The notes under the pieces are model-generated. The model saw only the letters and a program-made list of their open reading frames with translations, was not told the origin of the DNA and did no database searches. The position numbers and the translations under genes are program-made. From Rhizophagus irregularis (lineage: Eukaryota > Glomeromycota > Glomeromycetes > Glomerales > Glomeraceae): a stretch of 64,000 nucleotides of DNA. This document shows, piece by piece, positions 12,126-24,178 of this stretch (position 1 is the stretch's first letter; the number at the start of each line of letters is the position of its first letter). The stretch lies in assembly GCF_026210795.1 (NCBI RefSeq), contig NC_089434.1, positions 2,728,001 through 2,792,000 of the forward strand, read 5' to 3'.

Positions 12126-12620
12126 ATGAAATATTTTTGTAGTATATGGACAAATACAAACTATGCATATTATGAAGATGCAGACATTTTTTCAATTCAT
12201 TTTTTGAGGAAGTATGATGTTCTACACGACTATTGCGATCATATTGGCAACCTCCTCATCGGCTATGTTCTTGATAACAAGATCATTTCGATTGAAATAT
12301 TTGATGCGTCAACTTTTCTGTATTGTCATTTATTCGATTGTAACGAGAGGATAGATGATAAGCGGCCCTTATTTCTTTACTCTATCTATTATGAAGATCG
12401 TAACGAGTTAAGCGTTTATTTTACTGGTTATCCGCCTACAACAAGATTACAAAGTATCGAGGTAGAAAAGGATGTTCTTATGCAAATAAGTGATAATGGT
12501 AAACTTGTTGCTCTATTAATTCGTAATGCGAAGGATAGAATAGCAAGAGAAATTTCAAAAGAAGACAGGGAGAAACTTAGGGAAGAATTTAAATTGAGGC
12601 ATTATCACTTAAATCATTAA
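12126..12620 (+). CDS. 164-aa protein with two DUF2283-like repeats
   Basis: Single-exon frame of 164 codons from an ATG at 12126. Residues about 14-66 (YYEDADIFSIHF ... NLLIGYVLDNKIISIEIFDA) fit the DUF2283 pattern as I know it: Y-x-x-x-ADxxxI-F near the start, then D-x-x-x-IxxIEIxDAS. Residues about 92-138 (DRNELSVYF ... IEVEKDVLMQISDNGKLV) look like a second, more divergent copy. The C-terminus is charged and helical (AREISKEDREKLREEF). DUF2283 has no assigned biochemical function and is best known from bacteria and archaea, so a duplicated version in a fungal genome is notable. No signal peptide or membrane segment. The family assignment is from memory of the motif and was not checked by a profile search. 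Confidence 0.6.
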   Translation: MKYFCSIWTNTNYAYYEDADIFSIHFLRKYDVLHDYCDHIGNLLIGYVLDNKIISIEIFDASTFLYCHLFDCNERIDDKRPLFLYSIYYEDRNELSVYFTGYPPTTRLQSIEVEKDVLMQISDNGKLVALLIRNAKDRIAREISKEDREKLREEFKLRHYHLNH

Positions 12621-13374
12621 GATTAGAATCAAACAAATCAAACAGCAGTGTAAAAAAAAGTTATACAAATTGTTGTACAATTCTTTAACTTTTTCTTTCT
12701 TCCCTTTTAACTTTTTACCTTTTTTATCAGCTTCTAATATATTCTTTAATACTCCTAACTTTGTTTCAGAAATAACTCTGTTGGAAGTATGATTTTTTTT
12801 TAACTTTTCTAATTCTTTAATAGCTAGGTAGCGTTTTTACGTGATTTTTCATTTGCTATTGTAATTTCTATATAATGATGTACAGTATGTGTGAATCATT
12901 TAATAAAACTTGCAAAAAAAAATTTGAAGTGCATATGAAACGAAAGAATCGCAGTAATAGCTTTAACGAGTGATTTTTAAGCGATTTTTAAAAGATTTGC
13001 ATGTGACATACCTTTCCACAGCACAACATTTGATTTTCGTAAGTTTCCATATTATAATATAAAGTAAACATTACACAAACTTTATAAAAAGAAATATTTT
13101 ACATATAATTATCACGTGAAAAATATAAACAAGGTTATAAACCGCAAATATAAAACTATTATATAATAAATGAAAAAGAAATCAAAATTTTTGGAAAAGA
13201 ATGTTATATGATGATACATTAATGTTAGTATAAATTAAATAAATAAAACGCGATACTATCAAATGATACCTGATACATTTTTTTTCAATAATCAAAAACG
13301 ATACAACAGTTTATACAACTTCTAATAATCAAAAATCATCACTTCCTTAATCAAAACCGATATATTTGCTAATT
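12621..13374. other. Intergenic, nothing recognised
   Basis: AT-rich spacer without a supportable gene, repeat or RNA. Confidence 0.5.
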
Positions 13375-13528
13375 TAGTATGTTGCGAATTATTTATCATT
13401 ATTACTTATTAGTTACATCTATTTATTTTATTTATTTATTTATTTTTTCCATGTATTTTTCTATATATTGTACCTTGTTGCACGTGTATAGGATTAATTA
13501 TAAAGATGATTTACATTTTATTGTATTT
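13375..13528 (+). repeat. Dispersed repeat copy X2, left half
   Basis: Matches 9778-9930 closely, including GTACCTTGTTGCACGTGTATAGGATTA and AAGATGATTTA. It ends in the 18-bp sequence TTACATTTTATTGTATTT (13511-13528), which recurs at 14610-14627 as the target-site duplication of the inserted LINE. Confidence 0.65.
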
Positions 13529-14609
13529 TTTTATTTTTATTTTTAGAAAACAGAAAATCAAACCCGTAGATTCAATTATACAGAGAACCTAAAAAGTCTA
13601 TATATAATACTATCACTACGAAGCAAGCCACCCCAAGGCGTGACGCTTTCTGTTCTTTATGGAATAGGTGAACGCGAGTCAGAACCACGAACTTTCCCAG
13701 GAACACCCGCCTTAATATATATATAAGAAAAAAAAAGAAAAAAGAAAAGATAAAACAAAAATAAACTATATAATATCAAAAACATTTTTAAGAAAACTAT
13801 TTTGTAAAGTTAAAAATAAATCTATATTATTGAACCCCATATTATCTCTATAAGTAGTCCAATGTCCCGAATGTAAATAATTACTTGTCGTCCAACGAAT
13901 ATGGGCGAGATTATCATTAAAACCACCGTCCCTATAATAAGGAGTAGTGGTGAGATGCCGAGGATTATAATGTCGACGTGGAGGTGAATTGTGAACAGGA
14001 GCACCTGGATCAGGAGAAGGAGGAGCTCTTTTCTTATGTCGTTTTCTATAAAATCTTTTTTTGTTTTTTGTAATAGATAAGGTATGTTCCCAATGTTTAA
14101 CTAAGGAAGCACGACGTGTCCAAATAATTGTATCAATTGAAGACATTAAAGTCGAAAAAAATTTTAAAAATAAAGAAAACCGTAATTTTTTATCATTAAT
14201 ATAAATATTAAAAATTTTAACAAGGTCACTCGGGACCAAATGGTGTATAAGTAAATAACCAGGATGTGATTGTGGTAAAACGTCCACAAAAGAGATATTA
14301 AAAAGGGGAAGATTCATAATGGTATCTTTCAAAGTAGAATTTCCTTCCTTCGTATTCTCAATAATAAATTCATGTAAATCATGAGCAGCTCGCATTAATA
14401 TATTTTTGATATGAATTGAATGTTCCTTGCATAAGCCCACGTGCGTATTATCATCGCGGGCACTAGTGCATTCAATGCAAGGTATGCTGCCTAGAGGGTA
14501 TAAACGAGGGTAATTGCGTTGTTGTATATCGATTGTTGGATATATAAAATTACATTTTTTAATTCTATTTCCTTGTCGTTTAGAGAGCTTGGCACTACAC
14601 GGAACGTCC
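13529..14609 (-). mobile_element. 5'-truncated LINE insertion
   Basis: The element is inserted on the minus strand and flanked by perfect 18-bp direct repeats TTACATTTTATTGTATTT (13511-13528 and 14610-14627). On its sense strand it ends in an A-rich tail (CTAAAAATAAAAATAAAAAAA, read from about 13545 down to 13525), as expected for target-primed reverse transcription. The other end (14609) cuts into an open reading frame that has no start there, so the copy is 5'-truncated. A 3' UTR of about 220 bp separates the stop from the tail. The surrounding repeat X2 resumes at 14628, so removing the element plus one duplication restores continuity with copy X1. Confidence 0.8.
13766..14608 (-). pseudogene. 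C-terminal fragment of LINE ORF2
   Basis: On the minus strand the frame is open without a stop from the truncation edge (14608) to TAG at 13766, about 280 codons, although no genuine ATG starts it (the codon at 14440 is GTG). Residues PCIECTSARDDNTHVGLC form a C-x2-C-x8-H-x3-C knuckle of the kind found after the RT or RNase H part of LINE ORF2 proteins. Downstream are IDTIIWTRRASLVKHWEHTL, a basic patch (KNKKRFYRKRHKKRAPP) and a proline-rich linker. No RT or RNase H motif remains. The absence of stops across 280 codons suggests a fairly recent insertion from a family different from the 25-33 kb LINE. Confidence 0.7.
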
Positions 14610-14722
14610 TTACATTTTATTGTATTTATATAAAGTTCGAAGTGACAATTTAAAGAATTATAATCACGTGACTAATAGCGCTATTTGTAATTCCGACCAG
14701 AATTATACCTATTGGAGGTTCC
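14610..14722 (+). repeat. Dispersed repeat copy X2, right half
   Basis: Continues copy X2 after the LINE. It includes AATCACGTGACTAATAGCGC and AATTCCGACCAGAATTATACCTATTGG, matching 10015-10080. The first 18 bases are the second target-site duplication. Confidence 0.6.
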
Positions 14723-17700
14723 AAATTAACCAATATATATATATACAGTATATATATATATGATAAAAATAATTTTTTTTTTAACTTTTCATTGGCAAAT
14801 TTTCTTGTTTCCATAAAATCGGCAAATTTAGAACCTTATAAATCAAATATACAAAAAGTAGTTTAGAAGTTTAATTCTGACTTTATAAATAGATAAATGG
14901 TTAGAATTTTAAGGAAAAAATGCTTTTAATATTGTTTATCTTTTATTTGCATAAAATTCTATAATTATTAATTTTTAATTTTTAGTATATGACTAATTTT
15001 AACCCGGGATTGTTAATATTATTTAATCCTAGGTGGTGGTTTAATTATCTTAATTCATCCAGAGGTGAATAAGCTGTTATAGGAATATCTCTGATGTTAT
15101 TAGTTTATGGTTAGTTAAAAAAAAAAGAGTTAGTTTAGGGATAAGTTGTCAAATTATTTGCTAAGGGTTAGGTATAAAGGAGAAAGTTGATTTAAGATAG
15201 TTGACAGAATATAATGTTAATGGCTTTGTTTCTTTTTAGGCAACAGATAATTTTATCCAATCAGAAAGTAATGGCAATTAAAGGCTCTATTTTAATAACA
15301 TATCATATGAGTTACGTTAAAAAATCCAGCGTTAGTTATTTTTATACGCGCAGAGCACGCAAAATAAAATATGATAGTAAGCGCTATTACTACATGCGCA
15401 GAATTTAAAAGGATGATGTTTATGGAGTTTCACAATCAAAATTTGATCCTTTATATAATATGTACATAATTTCACATAATTTTCACATAATTAAACACAC
15501 TTAAATACAATTTCATATAATTTTCATGTAATCCCCATAATATGCGGGCCACGGGAAAAATCTTTCTGGTAAAATTTATAGTTTATTCTAAAAGCTGTGT
15601 AAAGTTATCACAACACAAAATTAGACTTTATACCGAAATGCTCTGTTTTCTTCCACAAAAAATTGGCGATTTAAATCACGTGACCATACATATTGTAACG
15701 TCTTAGGAAAGAAAAAGAAAAAAAACAAACCCAAATTAATCTGGCGCTTCACAATTACGTGTTTAAAAAATGGGAATCAACCATTAATGTTAATACGAAC
15801 AAACGCAAGCGAAAATACCGCCAATTAAAACCATCACATCTACATCAACAACAAAGGGATGAACCCAAAACTCTTTCAAACTCGATGTGCCTCAGGATCA
15901 CCGGGAACGTACTTTTATGAGTGATATAGAACATTCTTATCCTTGACCACAATCCAGTTAACGGCACAATATTTTTTAAAGCCTGTTTTATTATTAAAAA
16001 AAAATATTTTTTTACCGGCATTAACGTAAAGTCAAAAGTACACGAAGCATATTCATAGATATCACATACATCACAAAAATATTAATAATATTATACAGTA
16101 TATCTGGCTAAACTAACAATAACTAATAATAATTTCTAAAATCCTAAGATTCTATTGAAAAAACAAATAAAAATAAATGAGTTAGCATTTTGTATTAAAC
16201 TACAATGAGATTAATAATCATGTTGATTTTTTTTTTGAAAATGTACGTTCTTATTAGAAATATTAAAAAATTAAATAGTATGAAAACAGGAAAGAAAATA
16301 TATAACACGAAAAATTAAACATATCGGCTATCAATTATTATATTGACAAATTTGATTGTCCAGGATAAGCAATGCCGAAGGAATAAAAATAAACCAAAGT
16401 TTGCGAGCCGACACGAAATATACTACATAATATTTTTATTATATATGCAGTATATAAAAAGATTCTCATAGCAAACAAATTATTTACACTACTCTAAATC
16501 CGATAAGCACAAAATTTAAAAGAAAGTTCTCTTATATTACCTTGATGTAATTTTTATTGTCCTCGCTTCGCTCCGGACTCACTACGCGCAATTCTGTCCA
16601 CTCGCGTGATCATCAGCCAATAAAATTGCAAATTTTAGTTATATTTTTTTTTTGTTCCGGACCCATAACGGATCCGTTTCCTAGTATCCAAATTTAGAAC
16701 TTTAAAAATGACATATTGGGAAAAAATTTGTGTTCATCAAATTAATTTCGTCATGGGTTGATGATCATGGAATATTTATAATCATGTGATCGAATACGTA
16801 GCATCAAATATGATCGAGTAAATTATCTTCATCTTCGAACGTTCATTATTTATTAACATCCAATTTATATACAAAATATAATATGTATATATATTCAATG
16901 AATATCATGATGATGTTTTCATACGATTACGGTATAAATAAATTTTTATTGACAAACGTTTATAAATATAATAAGCAAAACTGTGTACCAGCAGAAAACT
17001 TTCCTATTTTCAGAGACTTACGGGCAGGGAAAAGAATGAAATTTATTTGTAGTTAATCTACCAGGTTGAATGCAGAATAATAACAATCTACTTATTAAAA
17101 ATAGTTGAGTAAATTAATTTTGACGTCATTTATACATCATACTGGCGAACTTCATTATTATTTTTTGACACGAAATACTGCTGATTACTATATCATAATA
17201 AATTCCCATATACTGTACATTTAATTCCTGAACTTCGATTATTAAAATATGAATATATAAACAGACTGATCAGCTACATATTTCATATTTTGTTTTTACT
17301 GTCTCACGCGGTCAACCCTCTATAGTTCATCTACACGGAATTATTTGTTCGTTAGATTACGTGTTCTGTGTTATATTTTACATCATGAATTTTACTAATA
17401 AGAAACATTAGTGATTATTCAAATTAAAGTTACTAAACAAATGATTAGTTTTATTCAATAGGCTAAAACTAAAGCATTTAGGGATTGGATCGGTTCAATT
17501 TATTTTTACATGGACACTTAGTGTACACTTGTACAGTATCTTCAGATTGCATAGAAAAAATAAAATAAATAAAATCTGAGTTGCATATTTTTATGTAAAT
17601 AAAAATGCGAGAGTCGATCGTAAATTACATATACTGTATGTACAATGAAGTGATGGAACAGATGAATCAATTAAAAATCATTAAATTCATGGTTCATCTT

Positions 17701-18562
17701 ATTGAATTTCTTATCTCTCGCAAGACATTTTTATAGTGATTAAAATAAAAAATACAATCCAAACAATCTGCAATCTGATTTTTTGATTTCAGGTGTTATA
17801 AGTACAAAAAAAAAACATTCTGCGCCAATATTACATTTTCTTCATTTGGAAATACGTAATTCTGACCAGAATTATGCCGATTTCAAAATATATAAATAAA
17901 GCAAATTGATTAGTCATTAGTAGAATATCGTCACACCGTACGGCAGACGGCAGTAAGGGTGCACAATAAAATCATCAGAGAGATAATAAAAAAATTTTTT
18001 GATGCACAAATTTAAAATATCTCAATATATATTAAAAGATTTCAGTTAGATAAAGCTAATGTTCCGTATATTAAAGTCATTGAGCTTTAAATTTGAACCA
18101 TATTTATCCACCAGAATTCATAATTTCAATAATTCTTGGTTGAATTAACGTTAGTTAGTCACATGATCTAATTTATTATCGTCGGTGTGTATAAAAAAAA
18201 AATTTTTTTTTTTGCCTATTTTGTCTCCCATTATACGAAATTTTTTTTATTATAAAACCGCGAAAAAAAAAAAAGGTTCAGAAATAAAAAAATCTTTTAA
18301 TTTTCATCTCGCTTAACGTGAATTACTTCAAATTAGTTATTCCCCAAACATACAAAATATCAATATTTTTTATTTACTATCATTTTTATTTTTTTTTTCT
18401 TGTATAATTTTCTTAGTGCGTGATACATTTCTATTTTTTAAAAAATTCTTTCATAACATCCATTTTTTCGTCCGCAAAAAAGTTACTTTAAATTCTTTTT
18501 ATATAAATACGAACATATTTTACGTTCTTCTATCATAGCAAAAAAAAAGCTACGAATATTTA
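14723..18562. other. Gene-poor stretch with repeat fragments; promoter of the 18563 gene at the end
   Basis: No supportable gene. Fragments seen: GACTAATTTTAACCCGGG near 14991, also found reverse-complemented near 48260; CTCGCTTCGCTCCGGAC at 16561 and AACGGATCCGTTTCCTAGTA at 16667, related to 39938-39970 and to the reverse complement of 47222-47258; CGTGATCATCAGCCAATAAAAT at 16605, also at 55724; AATTCTGACCAGAATTATG at 17859. About 15700-15960 is less AT-rich than its surroundings and could be a lost exon or 5' region, but gives no coherent protein. A TATATAAAT motif at about 18500 is a plausible core promoter for the gene at 18563. Confidence 0.4.
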
Positions 18563-19453
18563 ATGCAGCAGCTCCAACTGACAACCGCAGCACTTGATTT
18601 GGATTTGGTAAACCAATATTTCAACCTAATGCAAGTAATGCAACCGGTACAACAAATTTCGCAGTTGAATGAGTTATTTTACCAACCACCGAATGATGAT
18701 AATTTCTATCACATAACTTTTAACCCGACCATAAAACTTTCAGAAAATGGGACTTTACAACTTTCGGAAAATTTTGAGGATAATTACGATTATGAGTTTT
18801 TTTATGAAGCTAGTTTACCTAGTTATCATGTTACGTGTAAATTGTTCCCACGCTCTTTGATAATTGATATATTAAATAAGGAAATTTATGGAATTGATTT
18901 CGATGTAAACGACTTGAGATATAAAGACGCGTTAACTTTGAATCAAAAGATTAATCTTGAAATGAATTTAACACAAGATCTTCCTTCTTTACAGGAACAG
19001 ATTTTAAAAAGGTTCGTCCTAAAATTTTATCATTTTATTTATTTTATTTGAAGCTTGATTGATATTTATCTATTCATTATTATTAGCGACTTCAAGAATG
19101 CTTCAATAGACCAAATCCTAACTCCACAACAAGCTTTGCAGTCGAATGAACTTAAATTATTTTATCAACCGCCAGGCGATATTAACATCTATAATGTTAT
19201 TTGTAAAATTACTTTGCAAGATTATCACGATGTCAATTACGATTATGAATTCTTTTACCAGATTCCAGATGATATAAGACATGTAACATGTAAATTTTTA
19301 TCGCCTTCCTTGATTATAGGTATTTTGAATAAGAAAATTTATGGAATCAATTTTGACGTAAACGAATTTAAACGCAAACATACATTAACCTTGCAACAAA
19401 AATTAAATCTCAAACTAAATTTAAAAAATCACATCCATGAGATCGGATTTTGA
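18563..19453 (+). CDS. Two-exon gene encoding a duplicated FYQPP domain, 271 aa
   Basis: Exon 1 is 18563-19011, the intron 19012-19086 (GT...TTATTATTAG, 75 bp) and exon 2 19087-19453, giving 272 codons including the stop. The splice keeps the frame (phase 2; codon AGC spans it). Each exon encodes one copy of the same roughly 100-residue unit: LFYQPP-D---Y, then NYDYEFFY, HVTCKLFPRSLIIDILNKEI and YGIDFDVNDLR in exon 1; LFYQPPGDINIYNV, NYDYEFFYQIPDDIRHVTCK, LSPSLIIGILNKKIYGINFD in exon 2. Both end in LTL-QK-NL. The N-terminus is Q- and L-rich. I do not recognise the domain; there is no signal peptide or membrane helix. The decayed copy at 10150-10785 keeps the same intron, which supports the model. 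Confidence 0.7.
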
Positions 19454-22399
19454 TGGAAATAGAATTTCTTTTCATGGAAATATTGAAAGCATGCGACACA
19501 AATAATTGAGTATTTCGATAATGCAAATGCTCAATCACAATTTCGAATTAATATTTTTAGTTTTTTTTTCTTTAAATTAAATTTAAAATAAATTTTAAGA
19601 TTGTAAGTAATTAAAAAAATGTATAATTTTTTAAATTATTTTAAGGAAACACTTGAGCGAAATTTAAGATTTGTACAATTAATTAGAAATTATATTTTTA
19701 TTCAATAGATAATAATTATTTTTATAATTAAAGAATGAGTTACAATAGAAAGTGTCAGATTTAATTAATTGTAAATTTTATAACGCTCTAAATAAATAAA
19801 TTAATTTTGGGACATTAAATTTTCGTTATTCAATAGACTCTTTATTCGTAATGATAAATTTAATTTAATGTTATTGAGATTTTTCATTTACAGTTCGTTA
19901 TTAATTTTATAATGAAAACAATTTTGGAAGTGTCGTTATTGTATACAAAAGTTAATTTTAACTTTAACAAACTATCATTTAAACTTTATTACAGCTTTTA
20001 ACAATTGTAAAAACTAGCTAAAACTAAAATCATAAGCAATTTTAACATTTGGTTTCAGTCAATTTATATTCATGGAGTTTTTATAGAAATTACGAATAAC
20101 AGGGAATGTAACTCCGGTCTACGTAATTATTTGACTAGACAAATTCGTAAAATCGATTGTAGAACTATGACTCGGAATTTACTCAGAGAAATCATTACTT
20201 TCAAATACTGCTTATTTTGGTTCACAAGGCTTTCATTCAAAATTCATTGAGTTTATCTTATTCTGGAGTGTCTTCTGTTACATGTACGCCAACATGAAAC
20301 TGCATGTAACAATCTCCTGCATTTATCTTTCTTTTAGGCTTGTATGTACGACTCTTTTATTTGGTAAATTGATATGCAAGATAAGAAATTTAAAATGTCA
20401 CGGGATAGTAATTTACCGCAGTTGACTCGTGATTTACAAACACATGATTTAAAGATTGGCAAGGAAAAAGTGATATCATTTATTTTATCAGTTTATTTTA
20501 GATTTATTAGTTTATGTTTTTAATAATTATAATCATTGTATGGACTTTAGCTTAATTATAGCTTAATTCATATAGCTTGTTTTTGATTTTTTTAAAAATA
20601 ACAAAATTATCGGGCACGATAATGAAAGTTATTGTTCAGTCGATTAGGAATATGCGGGATTTTACTAACCGATATTTTTATGAGACATCAATCAGTATTA
20701 GTAGCATTAATTCCTATTGGTCACCGCAGTATTCCTAATGACCGAAATATAACTCAGTTATTGGATGGGGGATCCAATAACTATTTAATATAAATATATA
20801 TATTTTGCATAATTTTGAAGAAATTCAAATTATTCTAGATAAACGCTTCTTTAGTGCTTCTTTACTCTTTTTATACAAAGCAAGAATTTTTTTAACCCAT
20901 GCGCTCCGCCGAGCCGAATATAGTGGATATAGTTTACTTCGGTAACGAATATAATATTCAAACTAACCAAATACAATAAATATTGCATTCAACCTAACCT
21001 ATTATATTCAAACTAACTAATTATATCATTCATTTAAAGAATATTTATCATTATGCTAACCAAAAAATTTTTATTTTCCCAGCTTGCATGGTGTAATTTT
21101 ATTCATCCCTTACAGCTTCAACAATAAAAATTATATATGAAATAAAATAAAATAGAATAGAATAGAATAGAATAAAATAAAATTAAAATAAAATAAAATA
21201 AACAATTTCAAGTTTTCAAGTTCAAGTAGGTTTCAAGATTTTTTAAATGGCGCATGTTAAAATTCCAGAAGAATTTACATGTAGAACGAAAATATATTTT
21301 AAGAAAAAGAAAAAAGGGTAACAATGAAATCAAAGAGATACTAAACTTATAATACTGTATTTTAATTTGATTGCAACACACATTGAATTAAATTTAACTA
21401 TGAAAAAAAAATTTTTTTTTTTTTGGATTAAATTAAAAAAATTTTTTTTTATCTTGCAATTTTAAGCTTTGTTTAGAACTTTAGAACTTTTGTAATACTA
21501 TAAAAAAATTTTTTATGTGATAATCTCTTGTTCCGTCCTTTTTTCAAATAATTCCTGCAGTTATTACGTAAGATTGGTCAGAAGTTATATCTATTTTCTA
21601 TTTAAATCACTGGCGGAATTTTCAAATTTTCAAAAACAAGAAATTTGAAAATTTGTTTGCAGTATAAAACATTTTAAAGATTAAGATGTAAACAATACAA
21701 AATAACTAGCATCATAAAAATATTTCAAAATAAAAATAAAATAAAATAAATAGGAACTGACTAAAGTAAAAAAAAAAAATAGTATTTTTTAAAATACAAT
21801 ATTTTTTAAGGCGCTGAACTAGCTGAAGCGCTGCAAAAAACCTCCTTTTACACTCTAAGTAAAGTTGTAGAGCTGGTCGGACACCTACTAAATAAACTTG
21901 ACAGTAAATTATATAAACTCGTACTTTGACTCCCGATAAAAAATTTTTTTAGAAAAGTGATCATCATGCATACCACCTCCCAAAAACAATTTTATGCATA
22001 ATGTAAAAAATTTTTTTGCAATGAGAATTTTAATACTCAAAAAATTACGTACTATACATGTTTATATACGTATTCATTTTTATTTCATTTTATACATAGA
22101 AGGAATGTACATTATGTATACATAACCGCACATCGTTTATATTTATCACTTTCTAAATAAATTAATCAATAAAAAAAAAAAATACTGAAATTAAGGCGCT
22201 GTAAGGGTGTGGCGCAGCTAATGAATTTTTCGGCGAAATGGCAAGTCGGGTAATTTTACATGTCGGTAAAATGGCATTTTCAAATCCGTGACAAGTTATG
22301 TGGCCCGGCAATTCCTTTTTTACATCCTAAACGTATTTTCGTTTGTTCTATAAGTTAAAGTTTGTAATTTTAAATCCGTAAGACGCGTTTTGTATCATT
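19454..22399. other. Gene-poor AT-rich stretch
   Basis: No supportable gene. It contains a pentanucleotide microsatellite (separate entry) and, near 22366-22399, AATTTTAAATCCGTAAGACGCG, which has a near-identical copy at 35533-35566. Confidence 0.5.
21140..21202. repeat. AATAA/AATAG pentanucleotide microsatellite
   Basis: Runs of AAATA/AATAG units (AATAAAATAAAATAGAATAG...) over about 60 bp. Confidence 0.8.
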
Positions 22400-23480
22400 G
22401 ACTAAAGAATAATATCTGATATGTTTGTGTTTACATTACAATGAACAATAAATAATATTAATTTGCATGCATAAAGTAGCAAATTAAGGAAATAAACATT
22501 CCAAATGATAACTAACTTTTTTGAATGATTACTTAATAATTTCGTTTTTAAATTTCTACTAAAAGAAGTTAGATCCCATTTACATATCTAACATAGGAAA
22601 TAGAACAACGAATTAAGAAAGTGGCGAAGCTAATAAGGTTGTACGGAATGTCAATCACAATAATAAAAATGATTATCTTAAAATGGATTTATTATATCCT
22701 TAAAGCACAATAATTTTCATTATTTCATTGATTCTTCATCGAATTTGAGATTTTTGAGCCGTGAATTTAAACATTTTTTTTTCCCATTGCAATAAGTTTA
22801 CAATCTTGATATACGTTACGATACAGGCTCAATATTAAAAATGAATACTATTATTCATACTATGTAAAATAAAAATATCAAATATAATTTAAAATTTTAA
22901 AAATATCGTTATATTATCCTACCACGTAAAACGGAATCTTTATCAATATCACCATTTTCGTAATCATTTTTATTTGGGTCTAGTTGCATAACTTGCCTTA
23001 TAAAAAATTTTTATCCGTTATTTCTGTAAAAACTCCGTAAAAGTGAGCCTTTCTCGGATCCATTCAAACGATCACCCTAAATAAAATTCTGGAAAACTCC
23101 ACAGACACGTGATCATTTTTTCTGAAAAATTTTTTATAGGGTCAGAATGAAAGAAAAAAATAAACAAAGAAGTTTAGTGACGTTATTTATTTATTAAAAG
23201 TTTGAATGAATGATAAAATATAATAAAAAAAAAACGATTGTTCCAAAAAAAGTTAACTAGGTTCTTTTCTTTTCTTTTTCTTTTTCTCTAATTTCAAAAT
23301 GAGGATATTTTTATTTTTCTTTTATCAATTATTTTATTGGCGATATTACCAGCGAAATCATTCCATTCAACACCTCGCTTGTTAAATACAGATTATGATG
23401 ATGATAACACTATAGTCGTTCGAATAGTTCGTGTAAGGTGTAAACTATACAACTCCTTCCAAAATTTGTGTGGAGGAATA
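22400..23480 (+). repeat. Inverted duplication, left arm
   Basis: This segment matches the reverse complement of about 37440-38740 with many indels. Paired landmarks: AATTTGCATGCATAAAGTAGC (22460) with GCTACTTTATGTATGCAAATT (38645); GAAGTTAGATCCCATTTACAT (22565) with ATGTAAAATGGGATCTAACTT (38500); ATATCACCATTTTCGTAATC (22947) with GATTACGAAAATGGTGATAT (38185); GTGACGTTATTTATTTATTA with TAATAAATAAATAACGTCAC; GTGTAAACTATACAACTCC (23437) with GGAGTTGTATAGTTTACAC (37482). A short inserted element with CCTTATAAAAAATTTTT ends lies at about 22994-23145 in this arm. Confidence 0.75.
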
Positions 23481-23545
23481 TGTACAATTTATCCTAATTG
23501 GAACTGTTAAAGGATTTGATCTTTAGCAGATACATTAAATATCGT
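23299..23545 (+). pseudogene. Small secreted cysteine-rich protein remnant
   Basis: ATG at 23299 is followed, after a small frame change, by a hydrophobic leader (FIFLLSIILLAILPAKSFHS) typical of a signal peptide. A short mature part follows (TPRLLNTDYDDDNTIVVRIV, then CKLYNSFQNLCGGICTIYPN). The leader is out of frame with the ATG in this copy but in frame in the related copy on the minus strand ending near 37480, so this one has lost bases there. A further shift follows the last cysteine: the downstream AGCAGATACATTAAATA belongs to another frame and matches 39638-39665. It lies inside the inverted duplication. Function unknown; secreted small proteins are often effector-like, but nothing here shows that. 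Confidence 0.5.
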
Positions 23546-23754
23546 CCAAAATTAGATTATGAACCAACCGCGCAGCGATCATCGTGATCATCACATGAGT
23601 TTCATGACATTTTTAATTCTGCCCAAAATTCTACCCTAATTCTGGTAAGATGACAATCACCAGCGTTGATATTTAGCAATACTCATAGTGAATTTAGTTG
23701 GACGGAATAATTAAAAGGCATATATTTAAATGTAAATTAACCTTTTTATATATA

Positions 23755-24178
23755 CCCGTGTTTGCCCAAAAATAAGCAACCTTTTTTATCATAGGGTTGC
23801 TTATTTTTGGGTACAATTATATTGCTCGAAATCTACACCTTTTTTTCTTATCAAGATGCGCAAAATCATCATTTTACGATCATCCAATTTGTACAAAGGT
23901 TATACAATGTGCAGAAGTTGGGAAATTTGTAATCAATATTAAAGTAATTAGGATGATAATACTTTTAATGACAGAATAGAGCATTTCCTTCATTGATTTT
24001 AATGCCAGAATAGCATAATTTTCTTCATTAAACATTATTTGCAATTATAATTATATTTATTATTATATTGTCTATTAAAATTTTACAAGGAATTTTTCAA
24101 AAATTTTACGAGTTGCTTATTCCGTACAAATATGATATTGCTTATTTTTGGTACTTGCTTATTTTTGGACAAATACGG
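23755..24178. mobile_element. TA-flanked Tc1/mariner-like MITE
   Basis: The ends are inverted and flanked by TA (23753-54 and 24179-80): CCCGTGTTTGCCCAAAAATAAGC on the left, and CCGTATTTGTCCAAAAATAAGC as the reverse complement of the right end. The left end also contains a perfect 17-bp hairpin (CCCAAAAATAAGCAACC at 23764 with GGTTGCTTATTTTTGGG). The right end has GCTTATTTTTGG repeated. About 424 bp with no transposase, so non-autonomous. The superfamily is inferred from the TA target and terminal pattern only. Confidence 0.65.
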
